Shown piece by piece: positions 43,649-51,528 of a stretch of DNA of 64,000 nt. Under the pieces are notes generated by a model. It searched no databases. It had not been told where the DNA came from and worked only from the letters and a program-made list of their open reading frames with translations. The DNA is from Paenibacillus sp. BJ-4 (GTDB lineage: Bacteria; Bacillota; Bacilli; Paenibacillales; Paenibacillaceae). Positions within the stretch are counted from its first letter, which is position 1; every line of letters begins with the position of its first letter. Position numbers and translations under genes: made by a program. The DNA is taken from assembly GCF_020404765.1 (NCBI RefSeq), contig NZ_JAIVEM010000163.1:24315-88314 (forward strand). Reading direction: 5' to 3'.

Positions 43649-45535
43649 CTAACTTCCGTTCGCAGCAGCCTGTTCCTGACCTGCCGAATCAGACGCCCCC
43701 GCTGCTTTAGAAGCGGAATCCGCAGCTCCCTGCTCCTTACTGGTAGCAGCCTTCGCCGAAGAAGCATTTCCCTCGCCCGTACCGTTGCTCTTCGCAGCCG
43801 AAGAGGTTTCTTTCTTCGCGGCTGCAGCGGCTGTAGCATCTGCTGAACCCGTCGCAGCAGTCTTCGCTTGCGATTTTGCAGCAGGGGTTGCAGTTTCGGG
43901 GGCCGTAGCTGCGTCCGCTGTGTCCCCTGCGCCTGTGTCGTCCAGCGCTCCGTCAGACAATCCCAACCCGGCTGGAAGCTGACCATTTTTCTGCTGCTCC
44001 GCGCTCTGTTTCTCCTCAGCCTTTGCGATGCTCCGCTCCATTGCCAGAACGCTTTCGAGCTTATCAATCTCCTGATAAATTTCCTGCGCCCCGCTATAGG
44101 CGTCAATAGCTCCTTCATAATCGAGATCCTTCATCAGCCGATCTCCTTTGGCCTGAAGCTTGCCGGCTTGAATCTCCTTAAGCTGCTGTTGGATGGATGC
44201 CAATTTATCATTGGTATCGGTAATCTTCTTTTCCAGCTCTTTTTGTGCGGACGTGTACCCGGATTCCATCGCAGCCTTGTTTGCTTTTTTGTACAGCTTA
44301 AGCGCATTCGTGTAATCGCCGCCCTGAAATTTCAAATCTCCGTCCTTCATCCAGCTCGCGGTCTCGGCATAGCTGTCCAGTTGATCGATTTTATGCTCAA
44401 TATCCTTCACATTAAACGGTGGATACAGTCCCGCGCTTTTCCGTGCTTTCTCGTAGCTGGCTTCGGCTTTGGCAAAGTCCGCCTTTTCCACATAACCATC
44501 CCCGTCAACCATCAGTTGAGAGATTTTCTGCTCGCCCGTATACAACCTCTTATGAATCTTATCGTTGATTTTAACTGCCGCATTTTTCGCCTCACTGTAG
44601 GACTTGAGCGCCTTCGCATAATCCCCTGCCCTTGCGTAATCATCTGCCGCCTGGGCTGATTCGACCATCGCTTCCAGCGCTGCCGCCTTATTCGCAGCCA
44701 TGCGCGCCATCGTAATCCATGCTCCGCTGCCTACTACGATAAAAACAAGTAAAGCAATCAAAATCCGCTTGATCAGCTTGCGACGGTCTTTAGGCTTTTC
44801 CTGAAATACTTTATTTACATAAATGGCTGCGGCTGTATAATTGTTCACCGCTCGGCGCTGCTTGCTCAGCAGCACCTCTTCCAGCGTATCCGTCAGCATG
44901 ACCGGGTCCTTCGCTTCCTCCAGCGCACCGAGCATTTCCGCCAGCTCAACATCTTCCCACATCCCGGATGTGGCCAGCAGCATGACATCTCCATCTGCAA
45001 GCTGCGTCTTTTTGGCATAATGAGCATGAACTCCATTCGGGTTGCCCAGATACTCCAGCAGATTCCCCCGTTCCTCGTGAGTACTGGTCGCTTCGTCCGG
45101 AATGCGTCCGTCATCTGCCAATGACTGTGCCAGACTATGATCCTTACTGCGAAAATTAAGCCGTCCATTACGAAAATGATATAGCCGCACGTTACCGCAC
45201 GAAACGTACACCATTTTGTTGTAGTTGGTCACTACCATCAACAGACTGGCCTTGAGCCGAACACGGCGACTTTCGAATTGCAGCCATTCCTGCGCTTCAC
45301 GCAGATCTCTCATTAGGCGCCGCTTGGACATGGAAGGCTTCTCCATGAAATTTTCCAGCACCGTTTTGACAACCATTTCCGCGCTGCGCAGCTCCTGATC
45401 CGAATCCAGACCGTCTGCGAGGACATAACAAGCCATGTCGTCCGTCTCCATGAATGCAAAATAGTCCCGGTTGTCTATGTAAGAGCCCGCTTCCGACACA
45501 AAGGCGGTACTAAAATCGCTGTTGTCCTTGCGCAT
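43649..45535 (-). CDS. Divergent PP2C-like protein with membrane segment, TPR domain and Ala-rich tail
   Basis: 628 residues, start behind GGGGGT. Residues 1-~245 are PP2C-like (YVLADGLDSDQELRSAEMVVKTVLENF, VSCGNVRLYHFRNGRLNFRSKDHSLAQ, DVMLLATSGMWEDVE). The usual metal-binding SDG of the second half reads TSGM and the closing DN-x-T is NNYTAAAI, so it may be a pseudophosphatase. One membrane helix follows (~258-280, RILIALLVFIVVGSGAWITMA), then ~270 residues of TPR-like or coiled repeats (YARAGDYAKALKSYSEAKNAA, KADFAKAEASYEKARKSA, GDYTNALKLYKKANKAA, DYEGAIDAYSGAQEI). A ~110-residue Ala/Ser/Thr tail ends it. The topology puts the TPR part outside the membrane if the PP2C part is inside. Confidence 0.78.
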   Translation of the reverse strand: MRKDNSDFSTAFVSEAGSYIDNRDYFAFMETDDMACYVLADGLDSDQELRSAEMVVKTVLENFMEKPSMSKRRLMRDLREAQEWLQFESRRVRLKASLLMVVTNYNKMVYVSCGNVRLYHFRNGRLNFRSKDHSLAQSLADDGRIPDEATSTHEERGNLLEYLGNPNGVHAHYAKKTQLADGDVMLLATSGMWEDVELAEMLGALEEAKDPVMLTDTLEEVLLSKQRRAVNNYTAAAIYVNKVFQEKPKDRRKLIKRILIALLVFIVVGSGAWITMARMAANKAAALEAMVESAQAADDYARAGDYAKALKSYSEAKNAAVKINDKIHKRLYTGEQKISQLMVDGDGYVEKADFAKAEASYEKARKSAGLYPPFNVKDIEHKIDQLDSYAETASWMKDGDLKFQGGDYTNALKLYKKANKAAMESGYTSAQKELEKKITDTNDKLASIQQQLKEIQAGKLQAKGDRLMKDLDYEGAIDAYSGAQEIYQEIDKLESVLAMERSIAKAEEKQSAEQQKNGQLPAGLGLSDGALDDTGAGDTADAATAPETATPAAKSQAKTAATGSADATAAAAAKKETSSAAKSNGTGEGNASSAKAATSKEQGAADSASKAAGASDSAGQEQAAANGS

Positions 45536-45557
45536 CGCTACCCCCGTCTTTCTTGTT

Positions 45558-46388
45558 TCATCCTATCGCCAAAATAAGTACTGTCGCATTATCCTGACTT
45601 TTAAAGCCTTTATCATTAATGGTGTCGATCATGGTTTCCGCCATTTCCTGCGGTGTGCCGCCTTTACGCATGATTTCTTCGAGTTCAATCTCCGTCAACG
45701 CCTCCTGGATACCATCACTGCACAGCAGAACATAGTCGCCCGAATACAGACGAATCGGTGCAGTACCAAGTTCCATACTCTCAAAGCCTTCATAGCCCAA
45801 ATAGTTGACCAGTTGATTGCGTACAGGACTCGTTTTGGCTTCCTCCGAGGTCATTTGTCCGGCCAGCACTCGTTCCTCCAGCAGTGTTTCCGCTGTATGC
45901 TTGGAATTGACCGTCTGGAAATGTCCATTGCGGTAAATCGTAATCAGACTGTCGCCCACCGCTCCGTAATACAGCCGATAGTCACATACTATGACTGCCG
46001 CCAGCGTCGTTCCTCCGCCCTGCCCATTCAAATTTTGCAAAATGCTGCGGTTGCTTTGGCTTGCTGCCCCGGCAAAATATTCGTTCAAATTCGCCGCGTC
46101 CTCCAGCTTGGCAAACGCCTTCGTAAATGTCGTCACAGCCAATGTACTGGACATGCGTCCATTGGCCAGTCCGCTGATCCCATCTGCGACCACGGCTAGC
46201 GTACCGACAGGTGTCGTCATACTTGCAAAATAATCATCCTGCTCGCTTCGACTCCCAATCGTTTGACCATTCCCGATTTCAATTCCACTCACAGTACGGC
46301 TGCCGGAACTTCGTGTCAGTCGTATACGGATGGTGAGAAGAACAGCGAATAGCACCGCAGCTCCACATACAACAAAATAAGGCTGCAT
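45558..46388 (-). CDS. Membrane-anchored PP2C-type protein phosphatase
   Basis: 276 residues from ATG 46388 (MQPYFVVCGAAVLFAVLLTIRIRLTR), behind GGGAGGT. One N-terminal membrane helix is followed by a complete PP2C domain: SEQDDYFA, VVADGISG, GGGTTLAAVIV, GDSLITIYRNG, LLCSDGIQEALTE and QDNATVLIL. All metal-binding aspartates are in place, unlike in the next gene. It probably reverses phosphorylation by the Ser/Thr kinase encoded at 53662-54573, on FHA-recognised sites, like PppA in Pseudomonas type VI secretion. Confidence 0.85.
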   Translation of the reverse strand: MQPYFVVCGAAVLFAVLLTIRIRLTRSSGSRTVSGIEIGNGQTIGSRSEQDDYFASMTTPVGTLAVVADGISGLANGRMSSTLAVTTFTKAFAKLEDAANLNEYFAGAASQSNRSILQNLNGQGGGTTLAAVIVCDYRLYYGAVGDSLITIYRNGHFQTVNSKHTAETLLEERVLAGQMTSEEAKTSPVRNQLVNYLGYEGFESMELGTAPIRLYSGDYVLLCSDGIQEALTEIELEEIMRKGGTPQEMAETMIDTINDKGFKSQDNATVLILAIG

Positions 46389-46424
46389 TCCGTTACCTCC
46401 CTGCACCATTTGCCCACTTCCGTC

Positions 46425-46952
46425 CTATTTTTCGTTATCCCACTCAAAATGGGCGCCGCACAACGGGATAAAGATAAATTTGCTGTGTCCCAACTGAATC
46501 ACGTCATAAGCAGCCAGCTCTACTGGTGAATATACCGCTTCATTATTGTGGTACGCCAAGCCTGACGAATCGCCTGGCAGCAAAAAGAAGTTGCGTTTCT
46601 TCGGATCATACACAATAACCGCATGATTTCTGCGGGAAATCGTGTTGTCCCCGATAATACGGACATGCATCTCCTCTGCTCGTCCGATAAAGTTTTTCTC
46701 TGCCATAATGCGATAATCCTGACCCACCTGCGCTCCCTCGATGCATACCAGCCATCCGGTTACCGGGTGAATCCCCACCGTCTCGCCCAAATACGGCATG
46801 GTTTTGTCATTGTCTCCCGCAGCATTGGTTTTCGCCGCTGGCTCCACGCTCTTGGGCGCGGCTATATTTACTACCGTATTACAATAAGGACACGTATTTC
46901 CGTGTTTTCGTGTACTGAACATGTGTCCATTTGGGCATCTTGTCAAACTCAT
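46425..46952 (-). CDS. Zinc-ribbon FHA domain protein
   Basis: 175 residues, start behind GGGGGAAGG. The N-terminal zinc ribbon CPNGHMFSTRKHGNTCPYC (residues 6-24) is followed by a Pro/Ala linker and an FHA domain (~70-165): KNFIGRAEEMHVRIIGDNTISRRNHAVIVYD, with the phosphothreonine-binding GR and S-R-N-H pattern intact. It should bind phosphothreonine peptides. One of two FHA genes in the train; with the kinase and PP2C genes it makes a phosphorylation switch. Confidence 0.85.
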   Translation of the reverse strand: MSLTRCPNGHMFSTRKHGNTCPYCNTVVNIAAPKSVEPAAKTNAAGDNDKTMPYLGETVGIHPVTGWLVCIEGAQVGQDYRIMAEKNFIGRAEEMHVRIIGDNTISRRNHAVIVYDPKKRNFFLLPGDSSGLAYHNNEAVYSPVELAAYDVIQLGHSKFIFIPLCGAHFEWDNEK

Positions 46953-47020
46953 AGTCGGTTCCTTCCCCCATTGTCATGATTGTCTTCTTGAGCGATCTAG
47001 GGATGTTGCAACATCCCTGT

Positions 47021-47605
47021 CTATTTAACGAGCAGCCTCGTATTGGCGATGTATAATAAATCACCTGAGTAGATCCGGTAGGGCTCGCCGCTTTCCAGTT
47101 TGTTGGTCACACTTTCATTGGCAGGCCGCAAGCCTGTTCCGTTCCCGGAATCCACATCCTCCACAAACCAGTCGCTGTTCACCCGGTTGAGCACCGCATG
47201 CTCCACGCTGATCAGGGATGCATAGTCTGTATCTGCCAGATCAATATCCGCCTCTGAGCGGGACGTTGTTTTGCCGATCAAGAGCGACGTTTCACCTTCG
47301 ATATACCATTCTTTAATGGACTCGCCTTCTTCATCAATCAGTACCAGCTTGGCAATCCGATTACGCTCTGCCTTAGACTTTGCCACGGGTACAACGGTCA
47401 CCAGATTGCGCAGTATGTATACAAGCACGCCGATTCCAATACCTATCGCGACCACGGTTTTCAAACCGCTGTAGCCTGTACGATTAAACACATAAAAGGC
47501 GATCGCCAGCATCAGCCCGAACATGGCAACATCTATGATGAAAACCCATCTGTTCTGCGCCGTTTTCACTGCTTGCTTCCCCCGTTTCCATCCTGAAATC
47601 ATCAC
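47021..47605 (-). CDS. Membrane-anchored FHA domain protein
   Basis: 194 residues, GTG start overlapping the stop of the J-protein gene by 4 bp. Two membrane segments (~20-38 and ~48-68: WVFIIDVAMFGLMLAIAFYVF, TVVAIGIGIGVLVYILRNLV). A C-terminal FHA domain follows: SLLIGKTTSRSEADIDLADTDYASLISVEHAVLNRVNSDWFVEDVDSGNGTGLR. The core Gly and S-x-x-H are kept, but the FHA Arg is replaced by Lys (IGK). It could recruit phosphorylated partners to the membrane. Confidence 0.8.
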   Translation of the reverse strand: MMISGWKRGKQAVKTAQNRWVFIIDVAMFGLMLAIAFYVFNRTGYSGLKTVVAIGIGIGVLVYILRNLVTVVPVAKSKAERNRIAKLVLIDEEGESIKEWYIEGETSLLIGKTTSRSEADIDLADTDYASLISVEHAVLNRVNSDWFVEDVDSGNGTGLRPANESVTNKLESGEPYRIYSGDLLYIANTRLLVK

Positions 47606-48051
47606 TTTTTACGAATACCAAAAAACTGGTTAAACATCGCCGAGGTATCCGTCGGATCACCTGATTTTTTTGTGTTTTTCCCAGGTGAGCCCTCCTTCGT
47701 TTTCGGATGAAAACCGAAAAATTGCTCAAAATTACTTCCTATGTCAGCCGGATTAAATCCTTTGGCTGTCTTACGCGCACCTCCGGAAGTTGCAGTTCCT
47801 CTTCCTCTCTCTTCCTGCTGTCCGCCAGCTCCCTCAGTTTTTCGGATGAGCTCGGCATCGTATGCCTGCCGCAATGCTTCGTCACGCAAGGTATTATAAG
47901 CCTCGTGAATCAGCTTGAACTTGCGCGTTGCTTCCTCGCTTCCCTGGTTGGTATCAGGATGATACTTTTTCGCCAGTTTGCGGTAAGCCTGCTTAATCTC
48001 TGCCTCCGAAGCATCCCGGCTGACACCGAGCAGCTCATAGTAGTTGGTCAT
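47602..48051 (-). CDS. J-domain protein (DnaJ-like), short
   Basis: 149 residues. J-domain (1-66) with YYELLGVSRDASEAEIKQAYRKLAKKYHPDTN, including HPD, and FKLIHEAYNTLRDEALRQAYD. The rest is a low-complexity linker with two short repeated motifs, FEQFFGFHPK and FNQFFGIRKK, at the end. It lacks the zinc-finger and CTD of DnaJ. It should stimulate the Hsp70-like ATPase of the same locus; the repeated FFG motifs are candidate client-binding sites. Start behind GAGAGGGG, just below a terminator-like hairpin. Confidence 0.85.
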   Translation of the reverse strand: MTNYYELLGVSRDASEAEIKQAYRKLAKKYHPDTNQGSEEATRKFKLIHEAYNTLRDEALRQAYDAELIRKTEGAGGQQEERGRGTATSGGARKTAKGFNPADIGSNFEQFFGFHPKTKEGSPGKNTKKSGDPTDTSAMFNQFFGIRKK

Positions 48052-48072
48052 GGTATGATATTCCCCTCTCCG

Positions 48073-48109
48073 AAAAATATTAAGAGACCCGCAGGGCCTC
48101 TTAATATTT
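48073..48109 (-). terminator. Partial terminator between tube gene and dnaJ-like gene
   Basis: The minus strand has AAATATTAAGAG pairing perfectly with CTCTTAATATTT around a GC-rich loop, ending in TTTTT and then the dnaJ ribosome site. No promoter is evident after it, so it probably thins transcription from structural genes into the rest of the train, or is a processing site. A second small stem (CACCCTA/TAGGGTG) lies at 48112-48135. Confidence 0.6.
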
Positions 48110-48176
48110 ATCCACCCTACACCTAAGCATAGGGTGAGTGTGTGTTCAAGCTGCGCCTGACGTTAAGCCGTCAAGC

Positions 48177-48602
48177 TTAAACCGGATATCCGCCGTCGAT
48201 TGTAGCCAGCTCGGTTTTGTCTTTCTTTTGCTTGATGTAGAGTGTAAACGCACCCACACCTTCTGTGTCGCCGAAGTGCTCAGTGTAGTCTACAACGAAC
48301 GCATTCGGGAAGTAGATTTTACGCACAACTTGGTCAGCTGCGATAACTTCCAGTGTTACTTTACGGTAGCTGTCTGCTTTTTCAGCAGGAACCAGGGACC
48401 ACAAAGCCAGTTTCAGCGTGTCATCCGCGCTGTCACCGTCTACTGCTGTGATGATTTTACCGCTGATGCGCAGCGTGGAGCCTACGTCAGTGGAGCGTGC
48501 ATTGGAGTCGTCCGGTGTATCGGTGTCATAAATAACCGTTTGGATGTTATCCAAGCCCAGCTCAATTGTTTCTTGTCCTTCTACTTTCAATCTGAATCCC
48601 AT
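48177..48602 (-). CDS. Hcp-like tube protein
   Basis: 141 residues from ATG 48602 (MGFRLKVEGQETIELGLDNIQTV), behind AAGGAGG; the longer frame to 48728 has no ribosome site. All-beta with one helix, as in Hcp/gp19 rings: STLRISGKIITAV, KLALWSLVPAEKADSYRKVTLEVIAADQVVRKIYFPNAFVVDYTEHFGDTEGVGAFTLYIKQKKDK. The strand ending in FPNAFVVDYTE with the exposed final strand fits an inner-tube subunit. No sequence identity to Hcp can be claimed by eye, so this is a fold-level inference. It follows the sheath-like gene, as tube genes follow sheath genes in contractile systems. Confidence 0.7.
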   Translation of the reverse strand: MGFRLKVEGQETIELGLDNIQTVIYDTDTPDDSNARSTDVGSTLRISGKIITAVDGDSADDTLKLALWSLVPAEKADSYRKVTLEVIAADQVVRKIYFPNAFVVDYTEHFGDTEGVGAFTLYIKQKKDKTELATIDGGYPV

Positions 48603-48636
48603 GTGTGTTGCCTCCTTGAAATTAGGTAATATGATA

Positions 48637-48697
48637 GCGGGAGAAGCAGAGCTTCTCCGCGATTTATGTATAAAGGCGGTTCTGGATAGAAACGCCT
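48637..48697 (-). repeat. Two hairpins between the sheath-like and tube-like genes
   Basis: GCGGGAGAAGC/GCTTCTCCGC (48637-48660) and AGGCG/CGCCT (48674-48697). There is no T-run, so these are not terminators. They may mark an RNA processing or stability site separating two highly needed products. Confidence 0.45.
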
Positions 48698-48724
48698 CTA
48701 ACATCTTTCGTAGCGCTCGGATGA

Positions 48725-50890
48725 TCATTTAACCGAGCTGGTTCCTTTAGTGATCATGACTTCCAGGTTCTTCACATTACCGTTGAAGACCAGATCGATA
48801 TGGCACATATTGCTTTTCTCATCAATAATGAAGCTCATATCGTCTCCGTCCTGAATAATCGAGTTAACAGATCCTCTGCTGCCCAGCCACTTGCTCTTCT
48901 GACTGCTCGGATTGTTACTGAAGAAGCGAATGATATTTTCGTGCTTGAAGTCTCCTGTCTGGTAGCGCAAAATACGTTCAATGTACGTGCTGACCAGCGT
49001 CTTGTAGATGGAGTCAAAGCCGTCCTCAGACATCGCCATGCTTCTCGCCTTGTAGACAGTAATGCGACGAATATCCTTATCCTGGAGCTGAGCATTCTCG
49101 GATGAGAATACAAAACCGAAGTTTTTACGGTTAATGGCATCCTTGATCGTGTTGGTGAACCCGGTGATTTCCTTGGCCATCGTTGTCACGGTGCGCAGAC
49201 TGTTGTCTCCGGCTTCAATATCGAAGCGTACGCCAGGGTAGTTTTTATTGACCGTTTTGAAGGTCTCACGCAGGTACTCGGGACATTGATAAGCAGCGAC
49301 CAAACCGGCGGCAACGTAGGCTGCCCCCACATAAACGCCCTCGATCCATAGCTTGAGAATATCCTCTTTTTCCTTGGAGAGCTGTACACCGCTTTCGGTT
49401 TGCAGCATTTTACTGTCGATAATGACACCCGATTTGTCCTTTGGAATAATCGTGAAGTTCGGTACACAAGGAATCGCAAATTCGCTGTACTCTCTACGAA
49501 CGAGGCTGGCACATTTGTCGATGTATCTATCAATCCCAGCCGTTGCCATGCTGTTGAAAGTCGTTTCTTCACCGGATTCAAAATTAAAGAACATTTGAAT
49601 TTTGTAATCCTTCACAACCTGCAGCAGCATCGAAAGAGATTCCATGGAATTTCCACCCTGCTTAACCACCTTCTCGTTGCCCTTGAAGCGTTCACGTGTA
49701 ACCTTAACCTTACCGGCTGCTTCCAGCTCGATCGATGGGACGATACCGAACCAGATCGTGTCGCTAAATTCATTTTTAGCATTCACCGTGTTCAGGTACG
49801 TTTCCAGACGCGGGATGTTGCTGCTTTTCACCAGCATGTCCAGCTTGTTGTTCGCCACCAGCATCGTCGGCAGCATTCCCTTGCTCTTTGTTGCATATTG
49901 ATCAAAGAACATTTTCACACCAAGGATTTTTTCCACAAGCGGCTTGACTGCCTTCACGAAATCGTCCTTTGCATTTTTATAAAACTCCAGATACGTGTTG
50001 TAGTTTTGCACTTCAACTGCTGTATCCACCTTGGTCTGAACAGCTGGCAGCGGTACAAATGTACGAACTACCAAATCCTTCACATAATCGGAAGGCGTAT
50101 CTGTAATGGAGTTGTAATCTTCCTCGAATACCTGTGACAGATCGCCAGTGCTGTTTTCATCCAGCAGCATCAGCTCGGTGCTTTCGCTCTTCGGCGCTTC
50201 AATGATTTTCAGTTCGCCGCTTTCTCCGATAGAGAGCATACCCACCTGGATCAGTTCACCGGAATTTTCCTCTTGAGCGCCACCGAGCAAAAGACGGGTT
50301 TTAATATCTTCAATTGCCAGTGGCAGCATAGCCATAACATTGTTGTAGTTCTGACTCGCTTCCTCGAACATCCCATTCAGCTTGTCGCCCATGTCGAGTT
50401 TCTTCGGATCGCCATCATCCAGCTTCTCGTATTCACCGTACATATAGTGAATTTCTTTGCGGACTTGACGAATATCATCCATAACCTTTTTCGGAGAAAT
50501 CATATCCAGCAGATTTTCAAACTTGAAATCCACATTGGTGATTCCTTGACTGCGTTTGGTATCAATGAGCGTAAACAACATTTTCAGAAAATCATTACTT
50601 TGATTAATACGAATTTCAGAAATGCTATCCTCATCGATTCCTTCAGGCTTTTTCAGGGTATAGACCACTTTTTGGTTAGCCGCATTAAAAAACGAGTACA
50701 CGGTCGGTGAAAACTTATCTAAAAATTCGTCAAAGCTGCGCACCAGAAGGTGCTCATTAATTTCCTTGATCTTCTCGTCACTCAAGCTGTCAATACCTTT
50801 CACATCACCTACAATGGTGATCAGGTCCAGCTTTTCCGGGTTAATTTCTTCAAAAAGCATTGTCCGGTTTGTTTGATAAATGATTTCCAT
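48725..50890 (-). CDS. Contractile sheath-like protein (TssC/VipB-like candidate)
   Basis: About 721 residues from ATG 50890 (MEIIYQTNRTMLFEEINPEKLDL); the frame continues to a GTG at 50947, and neither has a good ribosome site. The N-terminal ~260 residues are helical (KVMDDIRQVRKEIHYMYGEYEKLDDGDPKK). The middle has a mixed alpha/beta domain with SDTIWFGIVPSIEL and MLLQVVKDYKIQMFFNFE. The C-terminal half has LWIEGVYVGAAYVAAGLVAAYQCPEYLRETF, VSTYIERILRYQTG and final beta strands NMCHIDLVFNGNVKNLEVMI, as expected of the sheath handshake domain. TssC-like fold is inference. First gene of the train, followed by the tube-like gene. Confidence 0.7.
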   Translation of the reverse strand: MEIIYQTNRTMLFEEINPEKLDLITIVGDVKGIDSLSDEKIKEINEHLLVRSFDEFLDKFSPTVYSFFNAANQKVVYTLKKPEGIDEDSISEIRINQSNDFLKMLFTLIDTKRSQGITNVDFKFENLLDMISPKKVMDDIRQVRKEIHYMYGEYEKLDDGDPKKLDMGDKLNGMFEEASQNYNNVMAMLPLAIEDIKTRLLLGGAQEENSGELIQVGMLSIGESGELKIIEAPKSESTELMLLDENSTGDLSQVFEEDYNSITDTPSDYVKDLVVRTFVPLPAVQTKVDTAVEVQNYNTYLEFYKNAKDDFVKAVKPLVEKILGVKMFFDQYATKSKGMLPTMLVANNKLDMLVKSSNIPRLETYLNTVNAKNEFSDTIWFGIVPSIELEAAGKVKVTRERFKGNEKVVKQGGNSMESLSMLLQVVKDYKIQMFFNFESGEETTFNSMATAGIDRYIDKCASLVRREYSEFAIPCVPNFTIIPKDKSGVIIDSKMLQTESGVQLSKEKEDILKLWIEGVYVGAAYVAAGLVAAYQCPEYLRETFKTVNKNYPGVRFDIEAGDNSLRTVTTMAKEITGFTNTIKDAINRKNFGFVFSSENAQLQDKDIRRITVYKARSMAMSEDGFDSIYKTLVSTYIERILRYQTGDFKHENIIRFFSNNPSSQKSKWLGSRGSVNSIIQDGDDMSFIIDEKSNMCHIDLVFNGNVKNLEVMITKGTSSVK

Positions 50891-51218
50891 CGCTGTCGGC
50901 AAACAAATAATGTGTGAGTATAGGTCTATGGCTCCATACGCGGACACAGGGTGTCCAATTCAGAGTAGACGAATGCCCATGATTAGTTCATTTGCCTCCT
51001 CCCCCCTACATAACATTCAAATTGGCCAAAGGATTCGGCTTATACCGTATTCACGGTATAGTCATGTAACCTCGAAAATCAGTCCGAAGCGTGATTTAAC
51101 GTTTAACAGCAAAAAATTCAAAATGAGATTTAAACTTAAAATGAGAAGTCAGATAACACAGAATTTTGAATTATTGATTTCGCATTCCTAACTTCAATCC
51201 CATTTTTTGCCGCTGATA
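50891..51218 (-). promoter_or_regulatory. Long 5' leader of the injection-system gene train
   Basis: About 330 nt lie between the predicted transcription start and the sheath-like start. It contains the palindrome TATACCG-N6-CGGTATA (51041-51060). It also has a very strong purine-rich ribosome site (GGGGGAGGAGG, 50995-51005) followed by two tiny frames: ATG-AAC-TAA (50991-50983), and ATG-GGC...CTC-TGA, which is in frame with the sheath gene and ends ~15 nt before its first GTG. The leader could stabilise the message, or translation of the mini-frames could control the train. Confidence 0.5.
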
Positions 51219-51226
51219 CGAAAGCT

Positions 51227-51256
51227 ATCATACAAAGTACTCTTTAGTTTTGTCAA
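51227..51256 (-). promoter_or_regulatory. Sigma-A-like promoter of the injection-system gene train
   Basis: The minus strand reads TTGACA (51251-51256), 18 nt, TATGAT (51227-51232). The -35 is perfect and the -10 differs from TATAAT by one base. It is the best promoter in the divergent region and faces the sheath-like gene. Confidence 0.7.
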
Positions 51257-51528
51257 TTTCTGTAGTCTCAGATTGAAACAGGGTATTTTGGCTCATTTTA
51301 TGCGTGAATACGTATTTTTTATGATATGTTAGACCTGTTTCTACAGGGAAATATTCACAAATGGAACTAAATTGCCGATAGAAATCCATTGGATATTTCT
51401 GATAAGCGTAAAAGTATCAAATTCATGGCTAATGTGAGGGTTATCAGCTATTTTGATCCTTTATCCCTTATATCCCAAGGATTAGGAGAGTCGACACACC
51501 CGCATTGGCCTCGTCGACGGAGGGGCTT
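51257..51528. other. Divergent intergenic region ahead of the vWA gene
   Basis: It must carry the plus-strand promoter of the vWA gene; a TATGATATG box near 51320 is a possible -10 without a clear -35. A small CCTGT/ACAGG stem lies near 51330. Nothing else supported. Confidence 0.35.

Noticed and set aside
43606..44118. Arg/Leu-rich minus-strand ORF of 170 codons
   Set aside because: Frame-shifted shadow of the Ala-rich tail of the PP2C-TPR gene.
48603..48728. N-terminal extension of the tube-like protein
   Set aside because: The ribosome site AAGGAGG directs initiation at 48602, and the extension consists of two RNA hairpins.
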